Below are positions 14,945 through 23,354 of a stretch of DNA of 64,000 bases, piece after piece. Origin of the DNA: JANQJA01 sp040880285 (GTDB lineage: Bacteria > Pseudomonadota > Gammaproteobacteria > Pseudomonadales > Azotimanducaceae); assembly GCA_040880285.1 (NCBI GenBank), contig JBBDIT010000075.1, positions 1-64,000 of the forward strand, given 5' to 3'. Each line of letters starts with the position of its first letter. Within the stretch, counting starts at the first letter, position 1. Below the pieces are notes generated by a model that saw nothing but the letters and a program-made list of their open reading frames with translations, did no database searches and was not told the DNA's origin. Both the position numbers and the translations under genes were made by a program.

Positions 14945-16546
14945 GTGACGACCCGTAATCCCATGGTGTTGTCGGACCTGATTGCGATCAAGGCAGAGCA
15001 GCAGCCGGATCTCGATGTGCTCACCTTCGAAGGTGGGGGTGTGCGTGAAGATGAAATCCGGACCTATGCTGATCTGTGGGAGAACGGAAATCGGATCGCC
15101 GCGGGGCTGATTGAGCGTGGCATGCAACCCGGTGACCGGTTCGCACTGTTTATGCGCAATCATCCGGAATTTGTCGATGTCATGGTTGGTGCATCCCTGT
15201 CTGCGAGTGTCTTTGTGCCGATTGACCCAAGAACCCGTGGTGCCAAACTTTCCTACACGCTGAACAATTCGGCCTGCAAGGGCATCATTGCCGCCGACTA
15301 TACCTTGAACCAGATTGACGAGGTTCGGGCTGGTCTGCCGGCACTGGAATGGATCTGGATCCTCGATACCGATGAGCGAGGCGATAATACGCTGTCGGAC
15401 GAGTCTGGTGTCCAGCAGGTTAGCGACATCTTGTCGGTACCGTATCGTGCTGTGACCAGTCGGCTGCAATCACCGGAAGACCCGTTCGAAATTATTTACA
15501 CGTCCGGTACCACCGGTGACCCGAAAGGTGTAGTTCGATCTAACCAATCCTATGGCGGAGCGACCCTGTTTGGCGCGCTGGTGGGCTTCACGGAATCTGA
15601 CCGTCCTTATACGGGGCTCTCACTGACCCATGGTAATGCCCAGATGATGACGCTCGGACCCACGCTGGGCCAGGGTCTGCGGGCGGTATTCAGCCGCCGG
15701 TTTACCAAGTCGCGGCTGTGGGACATCACGCGTCAATACGGTAATACTGTGTTCAATCTCCTCGGTGGTATGGCGATGGCGATTTATTCCGAGCCGGAAC
15801 GCGATAACGACGCCGACAATCCCGTCAACTTTGTCGTCAGTGCTGGCATGCCGATTGCGATCTGGGAGAAATTCGAACAACGTTTTGATTTGAAGATACT
15901 GGAATGTTACGGCGCCATTGAAGGCGGTATGGCAGTCAAGCCGATCGGCGTTGGTCCCATCGGCAGTTTTGGTAAACCCCCGCCCAATCTTGAGATGAAG
16001 GTGGTGGATGAAAACGACCAGGTGTGCCCGCCGGGCGTCCCCGGCGAACTGGTGAGCCGGCCGGCGGGTGGTGGTGCGGTCAGCGTGGAGTATTTTGGCA
16101 AACCGGAGGCCTCCGCCGAAAAGACGCGGGGTGGCTGGCTCCGGAGCGGCGATGTTTGCCACACCGATGAAGACGGCTGGTTCTACTTTGATTACCGCAA
16201 GGGTGGTGGTATCCGCCATAACGGCGATTTTATCAATCCCGGTTTTGTCGAGGGTGTACTGGCAGAAAGCGACTATGTGCTCGATGTTTATGTGTACGGT
16301 GTGCCGGCCGCATCCGGATCCCCTGGTGAAAAGGATGTGGTGGCAGCAATCGTCGCCAATCCGGAGCGGACTTTCTCGGCACCCGAAGTATTCCAATTTT
16401 GCCGGGCGCAGCTCGAGTCCAACTTTGTTCCGTCCTACCTGCAGGTTGTCGCCGAGATTCCAAAGACGGCGTCCGAGAAGCCCCAGGAGCGATTCCTGCT
16501 GGAGGCGTTTGCGGTCGATGCCGCCAACGTCTATGTTGAATCCTGA
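14945..16546 (+). CDS. Class I adenylate-forming acyl-CoA synthetase
   Basis: This 533-residue protein carries the AMP-binding motif YTSGTTGDPKGVV (about 185-197), the later ECYGAIEGG segment, and the WLRSGDV motif before the C-terminal domain. It activates a carboxylic acid to its CoA thioester at the cost of ATP. A GTG start follows the thiolase stop by 3 bp, so the two genes are very likely translationally coupled. The final lysine-containing motif of the C-terminal domain (SEKPQERFLL) is somewhat divergent. The substrate is unknown. Confidence 0.85.
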   Translation: MTTRNPMVLSDLIAIKAEQQPDLDVLTFEGGGVREDEIRTYADLWENGNRIAAGLIERGMQPGDRFALFMRNHPEFVDVMVGASLSASVFVPIDPRTRGAKLSYTLNNSACKGIIAADYTLNQIDEVRAGLPALEWIWILDTDERGDNTLSDESGVQQVSDILSVPYRAVTSRLQSPEDPFEIIYTSGTTGDPKGVVRSNQSYGGATLFGALVGFTESDRPYTGLSLTHGNAQMMTLGPTLGQGLRAVFSRRFTKSRLWDITRQYGNTVFNLLGGMAMAIYSEPERDNDADNPVNFVVSAGMPIAIWEKFEQRFDLKILECYGAIEGGMAVKPIGVGPIGSFGKPPPNLEMKVVDENDQVCPPGVPGELVSRPAGGGAVSVEYFGKPEASAEKTRGGWLRSGDVCHTDEDGWFYFDYRKGGGIRHNGDFINPGFVEGVLAESDYVLDVYVYGVPAASGSPGEKDVVAAIVANPERTFSAPEVFQFCRAQLESNFVPSYLQVVAEIPKTASEKPQERFLLEAFAVDAANVYVES

Positions 16547-16661
16547 ACCGCGCGACACTGCCGATGGCATTACCTGGTCGCATTTGATGTAATTGAGCTC
16601 AAGGCGATTTGGCGTTTGAATTGGCCAGATTGCGTTCAATGACTCCAACAGGGCAGTAAAG

Positions 16662-17447
16662 ATGGCGGATCCAGCAGTACCAGCACCCTCGGCGACAATC
16701 CTGATGTTGCAAGACGGCCCGGAAGGGCTTGAAGTCTTCATGGTGGTGCGACACCACCAGATCGATTTCGCCTCCGGCGCGCTGGTGTTTCCCGGTGGTA
16801 AGGTCGAAGAAGGCGACTTCGCCGTCAGGACCTGGTGTGAAGGCGTTGACGGGGCCGATGACCGGCAATTGTCGATGAAGGTAGGCGCGATCCGGGAAGC
16901 GTTTGAAGAGTGTGGAATCCTGTTGGCGCGACCCCGCGGCGAGAAGGCACTTGTCAGTGGTGAACGGCTTGCGGAATTAGAAGGTTATCGGGAACTCCTC
17001 AATAACGGCGAGGTGACGATTGAGGAATTCCTGGTCAATGAAGACCTTGTGCTTGCCTGCGATAAACTCCAGCCATTTGCGCACTGGATTACGCCGGAGA
17101 TGATGCCGAAACGATTCGACACCATGTTTTATCTGGCCGAAGCCCCACCCGACCATCTTGCTATTCACGATGGAAAGGAGTCAGTGGATTCCGTCTGGAT
17201 CTCTCCGCGCGATGCAATTGCCGGTGCGGTGGCCGGAAAATACACGATTATCTTTCCGACCCGGTTGAATGTTGAAATGCTGGGCGAGAGTGATTCGGTC
17301 GAAAGCGCAATGCGGGATGCAAGGAATCGCAATATTATTTCTGTCCTGCCCTGGACAGAACAGCGTGACGATGGCAATTACCTTTGCATTCCGCCTGATG
17401 CCGGCTACAACATCAGTGAAGAGAGGATGGCGGGTCGACCGGCTTGA
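16662..17447 (+). CDS. Nudix hydrolase, NUDT7/NUDT19-like
   Basis: This 261-residue protein has a Nudix box, but with an insertion between its first glycines and the REAFEECGI part (VFPGGKVEEGD ... IREAFEECGILLA). That arrangement is seen in the eukaryotic NUDT19-like CoA diphosphatases and their bacterial relatives. Given the acyl-CoA genes on either side, hydrolysis of CoA or acyl-CoA to control the CoA pool is likely, though inferred. It follows the acyl-CoA synthetase by 115 bp. Confidence 0.75.
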   Translation: MADPAVPAPSATILMLQDGPEGLEVFMVVRHHQIDFASGALVFPGGKVEEGDFAVRTWCEGVDGADDRQLSMKVGAIREAFEECGILLARPRGEKALVSGERLAELEGYRELLNNGEVTIEEFLVNEDLVLACDKLQPFAHWITPEMMPKRFDTMFYLAEAPPDHLAIHDGKESVDSVWISPRDAIAGAVAGKYTIIFPTRLNVEMLGESDSVESAMRDARNRNIISVLPWTEQRDDGNYLCIPPDAGYNISEERMAGRPA

Positions 17448-17482
17448 ATTTTTGTCTTTAAACCCTGGCACGAGAAGTCTGT

Positions 17483-18709
17483 ATGCGACACAACACAGAT
17501 AACAGGCTCTCCCTTCTCATCCAACTGGATGATCGTCCCGGTGCCCTCGAAGCGGCGCTGCGTGTATTCAGTCGCCACGGTGTCAACCTGACACATATTG
17601 AATCGCGCCCGGCCACTGGTGAGACCTTTGACTTTTACGTTGACTTTGAGGGCAAGCGAGGCACTGAACCAGTTGATGCCGTTATCGCAGAACTCAGCAA
17701 TTCGGCCAGGGTATTTGTACTGGACGATAAAAAAGTGCCCTGGTTTCCGCGTCATGTCAGTGAGCTGAACGAGATTGCTACCCATACGCTGGACGCTGGC
17801 TCTGATTTGCAATCAGACCATCCCGGCTTCAACGATCCTGACTACAGACAGCGTCGCGCCCTTATCGATTCGTTGGCACGGGAGTATCGCTACGGCCAGC
17901 CGATCCCGGTGGTCGACTACACCAGCGAGGAAACCGCGACCTGGCGCGAGGTTTATGAACAACTGATGCCATTGCACGATGCCTTTGCCTGTCCTGAGTA
18001 CAAGCGCGCGTTTGCCGAAATGAAGTCCGAGTGCGGTTATGCAACGGACAATATACCCCAGGGTCGTGATGTCGATACCTTCCTTGCGGCTCGCACCGGT
18101 TTTCGAATCTGGCCGGTGGCGGGCCTGCTGAGTTCGCGGGACTTCCTGAATGGTCTGGCGTTTCGTGTCTTTTTCTCTACCCAGTATATCCGACATCACT
18201 CGAAACCACTTTATACCCCTGAGCCGGATGTCTGCCACGAATTGATAGGACACGCCCCGATGTTTGCAGATGCCGCTTTTGCGGATCTGTCACAGGAGAT
18301 CGGGCTTGCCAGTCTGGGAGCCAGTGATGCGGAAATTGAACACCTGGCCAGATGTTACTGGTTTTCGGTCGAGTTCGGTCTGGTAGGTAAGGTAGGTAAG
18401 GTTGGCGATCTTAAGGCCTATGGCGCTGGCTTGATCTCAAGCTTCGGCGAACTGGAGTATGCGTGCGCGCCGGCCAGTGCCAAAGAGGAGAGGAAGCCTG
18501 AGTATCGGCACTGGCAACCTGAACTGGCGGCAAAGACTGATTTTCCGATCACCGAATACCAGCCACTCTACTTCGTTGCAGCCTCACTGCACGATGCAAA
18601 ATCGAAAATGCAGGAGTATTGTCGCAACCTGCCTCGCCCTTTTTACGCGCGTTATAACCCGACCACACAACGCATCTGGGTCGATCGCGCGGTTCACCGC
18701 GCCAGCTGA
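17483..18709 (+). CDS. phhA: Phenylalanine 4-monooxygenase with N-terminal ACT domain
   Basis: This 408-residue protein has an ACT regulatory domain at about 8-85 (LLIQLDDRPGALEAALRVF, then LTHIESRPA) and a pterin-dependent aromatic amino acid hydroxylase domain from about 110. Iron ligands are visible: two histidines in PDVCHELIGHAP (about 250-256) and a glutamate in WFSVEFGL (about 295). Most bacterial phenylalanine hydroxylases are about 280 residues and lack the ACT domain; this one has the domain order of animal enzymes. A 9-bp tandem repeat at about 18379-18396 duplicates the residues VGK in a loop. It is 35 bp downstream of the Nudix gene and abuts the convergent acyl-CoA synthetase gene with no gap. 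No pterin recycling gene is adjacent. Confidence 0.85.
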   Translation: MRHNTDNRLSLLIQLDDRPGALEAALRVFSRHGVNLTHIESRPATGETFDFYVDFEGKRGTEPVDAVIAELSNSARVFVLDDKKVPWFPRHVSELNEIATHTLDAGSDLQSDHPGFNDPDYRQRRALIDSLAREYRYGQPIPVVDYTSEETATWREVYEQLMPLHDAFACPEYKRAFAEMKSECGYATDNIPQGRDVDTFLAARTGFRIWPVAGLLSSRDFLNGLAFRVFFSTQYIRHHSKPLYTPEPDVCHELIGHAPMFADAAFADLSQEIGLASLGASDAEIEHLARCYWFSVEFGLVGKVGKVGDLKAYGAGLISSFGELEYACAPASAKEERKPEYRHWQPELAAKTDFPITEYQPLYFVAASLHDAKSKMQEYCRNLPRPFYARYNPTTQRIWVDRAVHRAS

Positions 18710-20254
18710 CTAGTCTTTCGCGGGTCCAGGGAACTGTTCGCGCAAAACCCGCTTTAGTACCTTGCCGGTGGGATTGCGAGGGATCTCATCGACAAAGGCG
18801 GCGCCCTTCGGCAATTTATATGCGGCCATCTTGCCTTTGCAATATGCCAGCACGTCGGCCTCGCTCAGGTCAGGGTCGCTCGTGACTGCGATCACGAAAG
18901 GCGATTCGCCCCACTTGTCACTGGGCTGGCCGATCACCGCGACATCCCTGATCTTCTCGTGTGCCAACAGCACATTTTCGAGCTCGGCGGGATAAATATT
19001 TTCACCACCCGATATAATCATGTCCTTGAGGCGGTCGCGAATATAGATGAATCCATCCTCATCCATCTCTGCCATGTCACCGGTCCGCAGCCAACCGTCT
19101 ACCAATGTCTCCGCCGTGGCATCGGGTCTATTCCAATACTCCTTCATGATATGTTTTCCGGCCACCAGCACCTCACCAGGTTCGTTAGGTCCGACGTCCT
19201 TCATGTTTTCATCGACGATGCGCACGCTGGTGTGAAAAAACGCTTTGCCGGTGGAACCGGCTTTGACGATGGAATCCTCGGCACCTATCAGGCAGGCAGG
19301 CCCGCATGTTTCCGTAAGGCCGTACACCTGCAGGATACCGATCCCGAGTTTGTCATAGGTCTCAATCATGGTCTTTGGTACCGGCGATGCCCCGCTCATG
19401 CACCAACGCACGGTTGAGTAATCGTATTTACCCTGCTCGAGTGCTTGCAGCATAAAATTGAGCATTGCCGGCACTGCCAGCAGGGTGGTGATCTTCTCAT
19501 CCTGGATCAACTCCCAGGTACGGACCGGGTCAAAGGAGCGCATCACGACGCAGGTAATGCCTGTATAGACCGCATTGGTCAGCGGATTCAGCGCGCCGAC
19601 GTGAAATAGCGGCAGTGATAAAAGATAACGGTCGTCCTCCCTGAAGCTGATGGTCGCGGTGCCGGTAATGGACGCCCACATCGCGGAATTGTGGGTATGG
19701 ACAACACCTTTGGGTAAACCGGTGGTGCCCGAGGTGTACATAATGTAGAGCTCGTCGTCATCCGCCGCGGCGATCTCCGGCTCGCTCACCGATTGCTTGA
19801 GTACCAGCGGTTCGTACTGGCTTGCGAAATCCGGTCTGGCGCCGGCATCACCACTGTATAACCAGTGTTTGATATCGGTCTGATCGCCCCTTTCGTGCAA
19901 GTCGGTAACCAGTTCGGCGAATTCTGAACCAAACAGCAGGACCGTGGCGCCACTGTCTTTCAGGATGAATTCAAGTTCATTACCCACCAGGCGCCAGTTG
20001 AGGGGCACGACGATGCCACCGATCTTGGCGATAGCAAAGAAGGCAGCAACGAATTCGATGCTGTTCATTTTCAGGATGGCAACCCGGTCGCCCTTTTTCA
20101 CGCCGATGGAAACCAGGTAATTCGCGGTTTGGTTGACTCGTTTGTTCAGTTCAAGGTAGGTCAACCGAAGCCCGCTATCAGGTTGTACGTACGCCTCCCT
20201 GTTGGGATTGAGCTGTGCGCGTTTGGTGACCAGCAGACCAATGTTGGTTTGCAT
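18710..20254 (-). CDS. Acyl-CoA synthetase (long-chain fatty acid-CoA ligase type)
   Basis: This 514-residue protein contains all hallmarks of class I adenylate-forming enzymes: YTSGTTGLPKGVVHTH (about 173-188), YGLTETCGP, GWLRTGD, the IISGGENIYPAE hinge region, and a C-terminal NPTGKVLKRVLR with the catalytic lysine. It is typical of fatty acyl-CoA or related carboxylate ligases. It differs clearly from the other synthetase at 14945. It converges on the phenylalanine hydroxylase gene. The sigma factor gene lies upstream on the same strand, 83 bp away. Confidence 0.85.
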   Translation of the reverse strand: MQTNIGLLVTKRAQLNPNREAYVQPDSGLRLTYLELNKRVNQTANYLVSIGVKKGDRVAILKMNSIEFVAAFFAIAKIGGIVVPLNWRLVGNELEFILKDSGATVLLFGSEFAELVTDLHERGDQTDIKHWLYSGDAGARPDFASQYEPLVLKQSVSEPEIAAADDDELYIMYTSGTTGLPKGVVHTHNSAMWASITGTATISFREDDRYLLSLPLFHVGALNPLTNAVYTGITCVVMRSFDPVRTWELIQDEKITTLLAVPAMLNFMLQALEQGKYDYSTVRWCMSGASPVPKTMIETYDKLGIGILQVYGLTETCGPACLIGAEDSIVKAGSTGKAFFHTSVRIVDENMKDVGPNEPGEVLVAGKHIMKEYWNRPDATAETLVDGWLRTGDMAEMDEDGFIYIRDRLKDMIISGGENIYPAELENVLLAHEKIRDVAVIGQPSDKWGESPFVIAVTSDPDLSEADVLAYCKGKMAAYKLPKGAAFVDEIPRNPTGKVLKRVLREQFPGPAKD

Positions 20255-20337
20255 TTTCCATCCTCAGGGCTATTGCTTATCCAGAATATGACAGCCTGCA
20301 AATTCCGGGTCAACAATGGCAAAGGTGCGATTGAGGA

Positions 20338-20958
20338 TCAGGCGAAGAGGCCGATGAGGGCGTTGTTCTCCGGATTGATGCTGGCTTTCAATCTTTGCCG
20401 CGCCCGGCAGATGACCTTGTCATAGAGATCAACATCGAGCAAAAGGGCATCGCAGATTTCGCGCTTGGACTGCTCTTGTAAATAGTGTCGCTGCAGAATG
20501 TCACGATCACGATCAACGCTTAAGTTCTCGATTTCCTTGTGCAGATAATTTGCAAGCTCGTCATCCATAATTGTTCGCTCGATCATTGACTGCGGGCATT
20601 CGAACTGATCAATCGTCTCGGTCAGTTCGACCTGATTGTCTTTCTTGCGGCGCCAACCGAGAAAGGTAAAGCGCGCGGTCGAATAGACGTAGCTTGTCAA
20701 ACAGTCGGGGTCCTTGAGCTCCTGGTTTCTCAATTTCTGCAAAATCAGGATCAGCGTTTCATGAGTAAGGTCCTCCGCCCGGGACGGGTCGCGAGTCAGC
20801 CTCCGAAACAGTCGTTTGAGTCCTGACTGAAATTTGATTACCAACAACTGTTCACATTCCTTGTTGCTTTTTGCGATACCTTTAACCAGTTCTTTGTCGG
20901 TGGTTATTGTGTTTGAATCGTATTGACCAGATTCGTGTCGTTCAGGGTTTATGTCCAC
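20338..20958 (-). CDS. ECF-type RNA polymerase sigma factor
   Basis: This 206-residue protein has sigma region 2 (RDPSRAEDLTHETLILILQKL, about 57-77, then the YVYSTARFTFLGWRR DNA-melting part) and a region 4 helix-turn-helix (QSKREICDALLL). The length is that of extracytoplasmic-function sigma factors. No anti-sigma factor gene is next to it. Residues spanning about 129-165 are acidic and form the linker. It could direct one of the nearby catabolic operons, but no matching promoter was identified. Confidence 0.75.
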   Translation of the reverse strand: MDINPERHESGQYDSNTITTDKELVKGIAKSNKECEQLLVIKFQSGLKRLFRRLTRDPSRAEDLTHETLILILQKLRNQELKDPDCLTSYVYSTARFTFLGWRRKKDNQVELTETIDQFECPQSMIERTIMDDELANYLHKEIENLSVDRDRDILQRHYLQEQSKREICDALLLDVDLYDKVICRARQRLKASINPENNALIGLFA

Positions 20959-21215
20959 AATTGGCTCCAGGAGGTTGGTTGATGTGCGAGGAGTGCTTTC
21001 GTCGGAACACTTATTATTCGTATGCCTTATTAGTCATTGAGTTCGGCACTCCTGTTTACTTGCCAATTGATACTAGGCCCCGTGCTACGCTTTAAAAATC
21101 CGGTATTCGGTCTAAACTTTGGTTTATGTGAGACGGTTTAGGTCTGACGGTTTAGGTTCAATGACTTCTGGTACTACGGACGCCGTGCTTAGTAGAATTC
21201 GGGCGGGAGATTAAA

Positions 21216-21869
21216 ATGAATAAACGCGCGCTTATCGTCGACGACCATCCTATTATTCGTGATGCGCTGGTGACTTCACTGTTGTCCCTGGGGGTATTCG
21301 AGCAGGTGGAAACGGCCAGTACGTTCCAGCAGACGCTCGAGAAGCTGGAGCAATCCAGCGATTATCAGTTGTTGATACTCGATCTCAGTCTGACCGATAA
21401 AACCGGTACCGAAGGGATGGTGTTTATCAGGGAAAATTATCCCGAAGTTCCTGTGGTCGTCTTTTCAGGGAATGACTCGACCGACACGATTGCTCAGGCG
21501 TTTGAATGGGGCTGTCACGGCTTTGTTTCGAAAAGTTCACAAATGCAGGTTGTGGTTAATGCGATAAAAATGGTTCTTGCCGGTAGCAGTTATATTCCGC
21601 CGTCCGCCATTCGAATGATGGGATACGAACCCAAGGAGGAGTCACAGGCCAGTGATGAGCAGGCCCCGGAATCGGTACGTTTCTCACCGAAACAGCGAGC
21701 AGTGTTCGATCAATTGATGTTGGGGGTGCCGAATAAAGTCATCGCCGATCGATTGAATATGGCAGAAGGTACAGTTAAGACACACCTGCATAGTATCTAC
21801 CAGATTTTACAGGTACGGAATCGAGCGCAAGCAATACTCAAGTCGAGACAGTTACGTCTGATTGCGTGA
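21216..21869 (+). CDS. LuxR/NarL-family response regulator
   Basis: This 217-residue protein has an N-terminal receiver with the acidic pair DDHP (about 8-11), the phosphoacceptor Asp in LLILDLSLTDKTG (about 57) and the conserved Lys in FVSKSS (about 106). A C-terminal LuxR helix-turn-helix follows, with LMLGVPNKVIADRLNMAEGTVKTHL (two segments, about 170-195). It converges tail-to-tail with the histidine kinase gene, overlapping by 18 bp. It is the likely partner of that kinase. Targets are not known. Confidence 0.85.
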   Translation: MNKRALIVDDHPIIRDALVTSLLSLGVFEQVETASTFQQTLEKLEQSSDYQLLILDLSLTDKTGTEGMVFIRENYPEVPVVVFSGNDSTDTIAQAFEWGCHGFVSKSSQMQVVVNAIKMVLAGSSYIPPSAIRMMGYEPKEESQASDEQAPESVRFSPKQRAVFDQLMLGVPNKVIADRLNMAEGTVKTHLHSIYQILQVRNRAQAILKSRQLRLIA

Positions 21870-23261
21870 GTCGTCGGATGTTGCCGTTACCACAGGAATA
21901 GCAAAATGAAAGCTTGTGCCGACGCCTGGTTGCGAATTCAGTTGCAAATCAAGGTCCAGTGCGTCAGCAATGTACTTGACGATCGCGAGGCCGAGGCCGG
22001 CACCGGTATTGCCATCATTCGGATTTTCGAGCCTGATAAATTCCTTGAAAATACGCTCCTGATCATGTTGTTCGATGCCACGGCCCGTATCACTGATTGT
22101 AATCTTGAGCAGACCGTCAGTCACTTCTGCATGGCAGCCAATAGCGCCTTGATCTGTATAACGCAATGCATTATGGAGCAGGTTTCGCAACAGTCGCATG
22201 AGCAAATCAGGATCAGTTGATAACATGACAGGCTCAATCTTGAGTTGCCAATCTATGCCTTTTTCCCGGCACAGTGGTTCGAACTCATCGTCCAGTATCT
22301 GGGCGAGTTCCCGTGATGGTACTTCTCGAAAACTCAGTTCAAAGACACCACGTTCAAATCGGGACAGATCCATCAGGTCATCAAACAGATGGGTCATTCG
22401 GTCGATGCTGCGCCGCTGTTTCTGCAGGATGGAATTTGCATGCGTTGGCAATTCCGACATCATGAGGGTGTCAGTCAGCATGCCGAGGGCGTACAGGGGT
22501 TGTTTGATATCGTGGCTTGCGGCCGCCATGAAGAATGCTTTCGACTCATTGGCAGCACGGGCTTCATCCAGCGCATCCTCGGCAATGACCTTTTGGGACT
22601 CGACCTGTTCCAGCAATCGATCCGTTTCAAAGCGCATGAGCACGCTTTCTCGGAATATTTCACTGCCGCGCCGAACCAGGGCATATGACAAGGCGGTCGC
22701 GGCCAGCAGCGCTGTCCCTATCGCCCAGCCAAATCCTTCCTGCAGCATCCAGAAGATGATGGGCTGGCCGAGAAGCATGGGTGCTGAGATGGCGTAGGTT
22801 CGAAAGTCGGAAAACAGATTGACCATGACCCCCAGGGAAAAGGTAACAATGATTAGCGTAACGAATAGGGGCAATACCAGAGGTTCACTGGTCGGTGACT
22901 GGATGAGCCATATTCCCATACCGATAAGAGTCTGGTTGGTCACGCTGCTTATTCGCAGCCAGCGATCGGCTCGCACCAGGCCATCGAGTGGCCTCGAGTC
23001 GAGGTCTTTGATGACACGCTGGGAGTAGAGGGTGCGAGCGAGCGTTGTGAAGAATGCAGGAACAACCCAGGCGGCCACCATCAGCAGGGGGACACCTTGC
23101 AATAGCAGGAATGGTATAAAAAGGATCGTCGGCGCAAAGGTACCAAGGGCGGAGATCGGTGCGATGGATGTCCGCGCGCGGACCGACTCAAGAAGTACGA
23201 TACTGTCTGCTTCAGTGGCCTGTTCTTCTGTCAGATGGTTGATGAGCCGGCTTGATGTCAC
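21852..23261 (-). CDS. Membrane sensor histidine kinase
   Basis: This 469-residue protein begins with about six hydrophobic segments (about 30-210). Then come a coiled-coil linker, the phosphorylated histidine in MAAASHDIKQPLYALG (about 255), and the ATP-binding blocks: N-box NLLHNALRYT, G1 DTGRGIE and G2 GAGLGLAIVKYI. There is no periplasmic sensor domain of size, so it resembles the multi-TM sensors that detect membrane or intramembrane signals. Its gene ends inside the response regulator gene (18-bp overlap), and the two are convergent. This tail-to-tail layout is uncommon for cognate pairs, which usually share an operon. Confidence 0.85.
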   Translation of the reverse strand: MTSSRLINHLTEEQATEADSIVLLESVRARTSIAPISALGTFAPTILFIPFLLLQGVPLLMVAAWVVPAFFTTLARTLYSQRVIKDLDSRPLDGLVRADRWLRISSVTNQTLIGMGIWLIQSPTSEPLVLPLFVTLIIVTFSLGVMVNLFSDFRTYAISAPMLLGQPIIFWMLQEGFGWAIGTALLAATALSYALVRRGSEIFRESVLMRFETDRLLEQVESQKVIAEDALDEARAANESKAFFMAAASHDIKQPLYALGMLTDTLMMSELPTHANSILQKQRRSIDRMTHLFDDLMDLSRFERGVFELSFREVPSRELAQILDDEFEPLCREKGIDWQLKIEPVMLSTDPDLLMRLLRNLLHNALRYTDQGAIGCHAEVTDGLLKITISDTGRGIEQHDQERIFKEFIRLENPNDGNTGAGLGLAIVKYIADALDLDLQLNSQPGVGTSFHFAIPVVTATSDDSRNQT

Positions 23262-23354
23262 TGCTTGTTTTGATTCGTCAGGCTATGGTCGCTATTTAAC
23301 CACATGTGTCAAGGCGCAGGGCTATATCAATTGCTTTAAATAAAAGGTGCTGCT

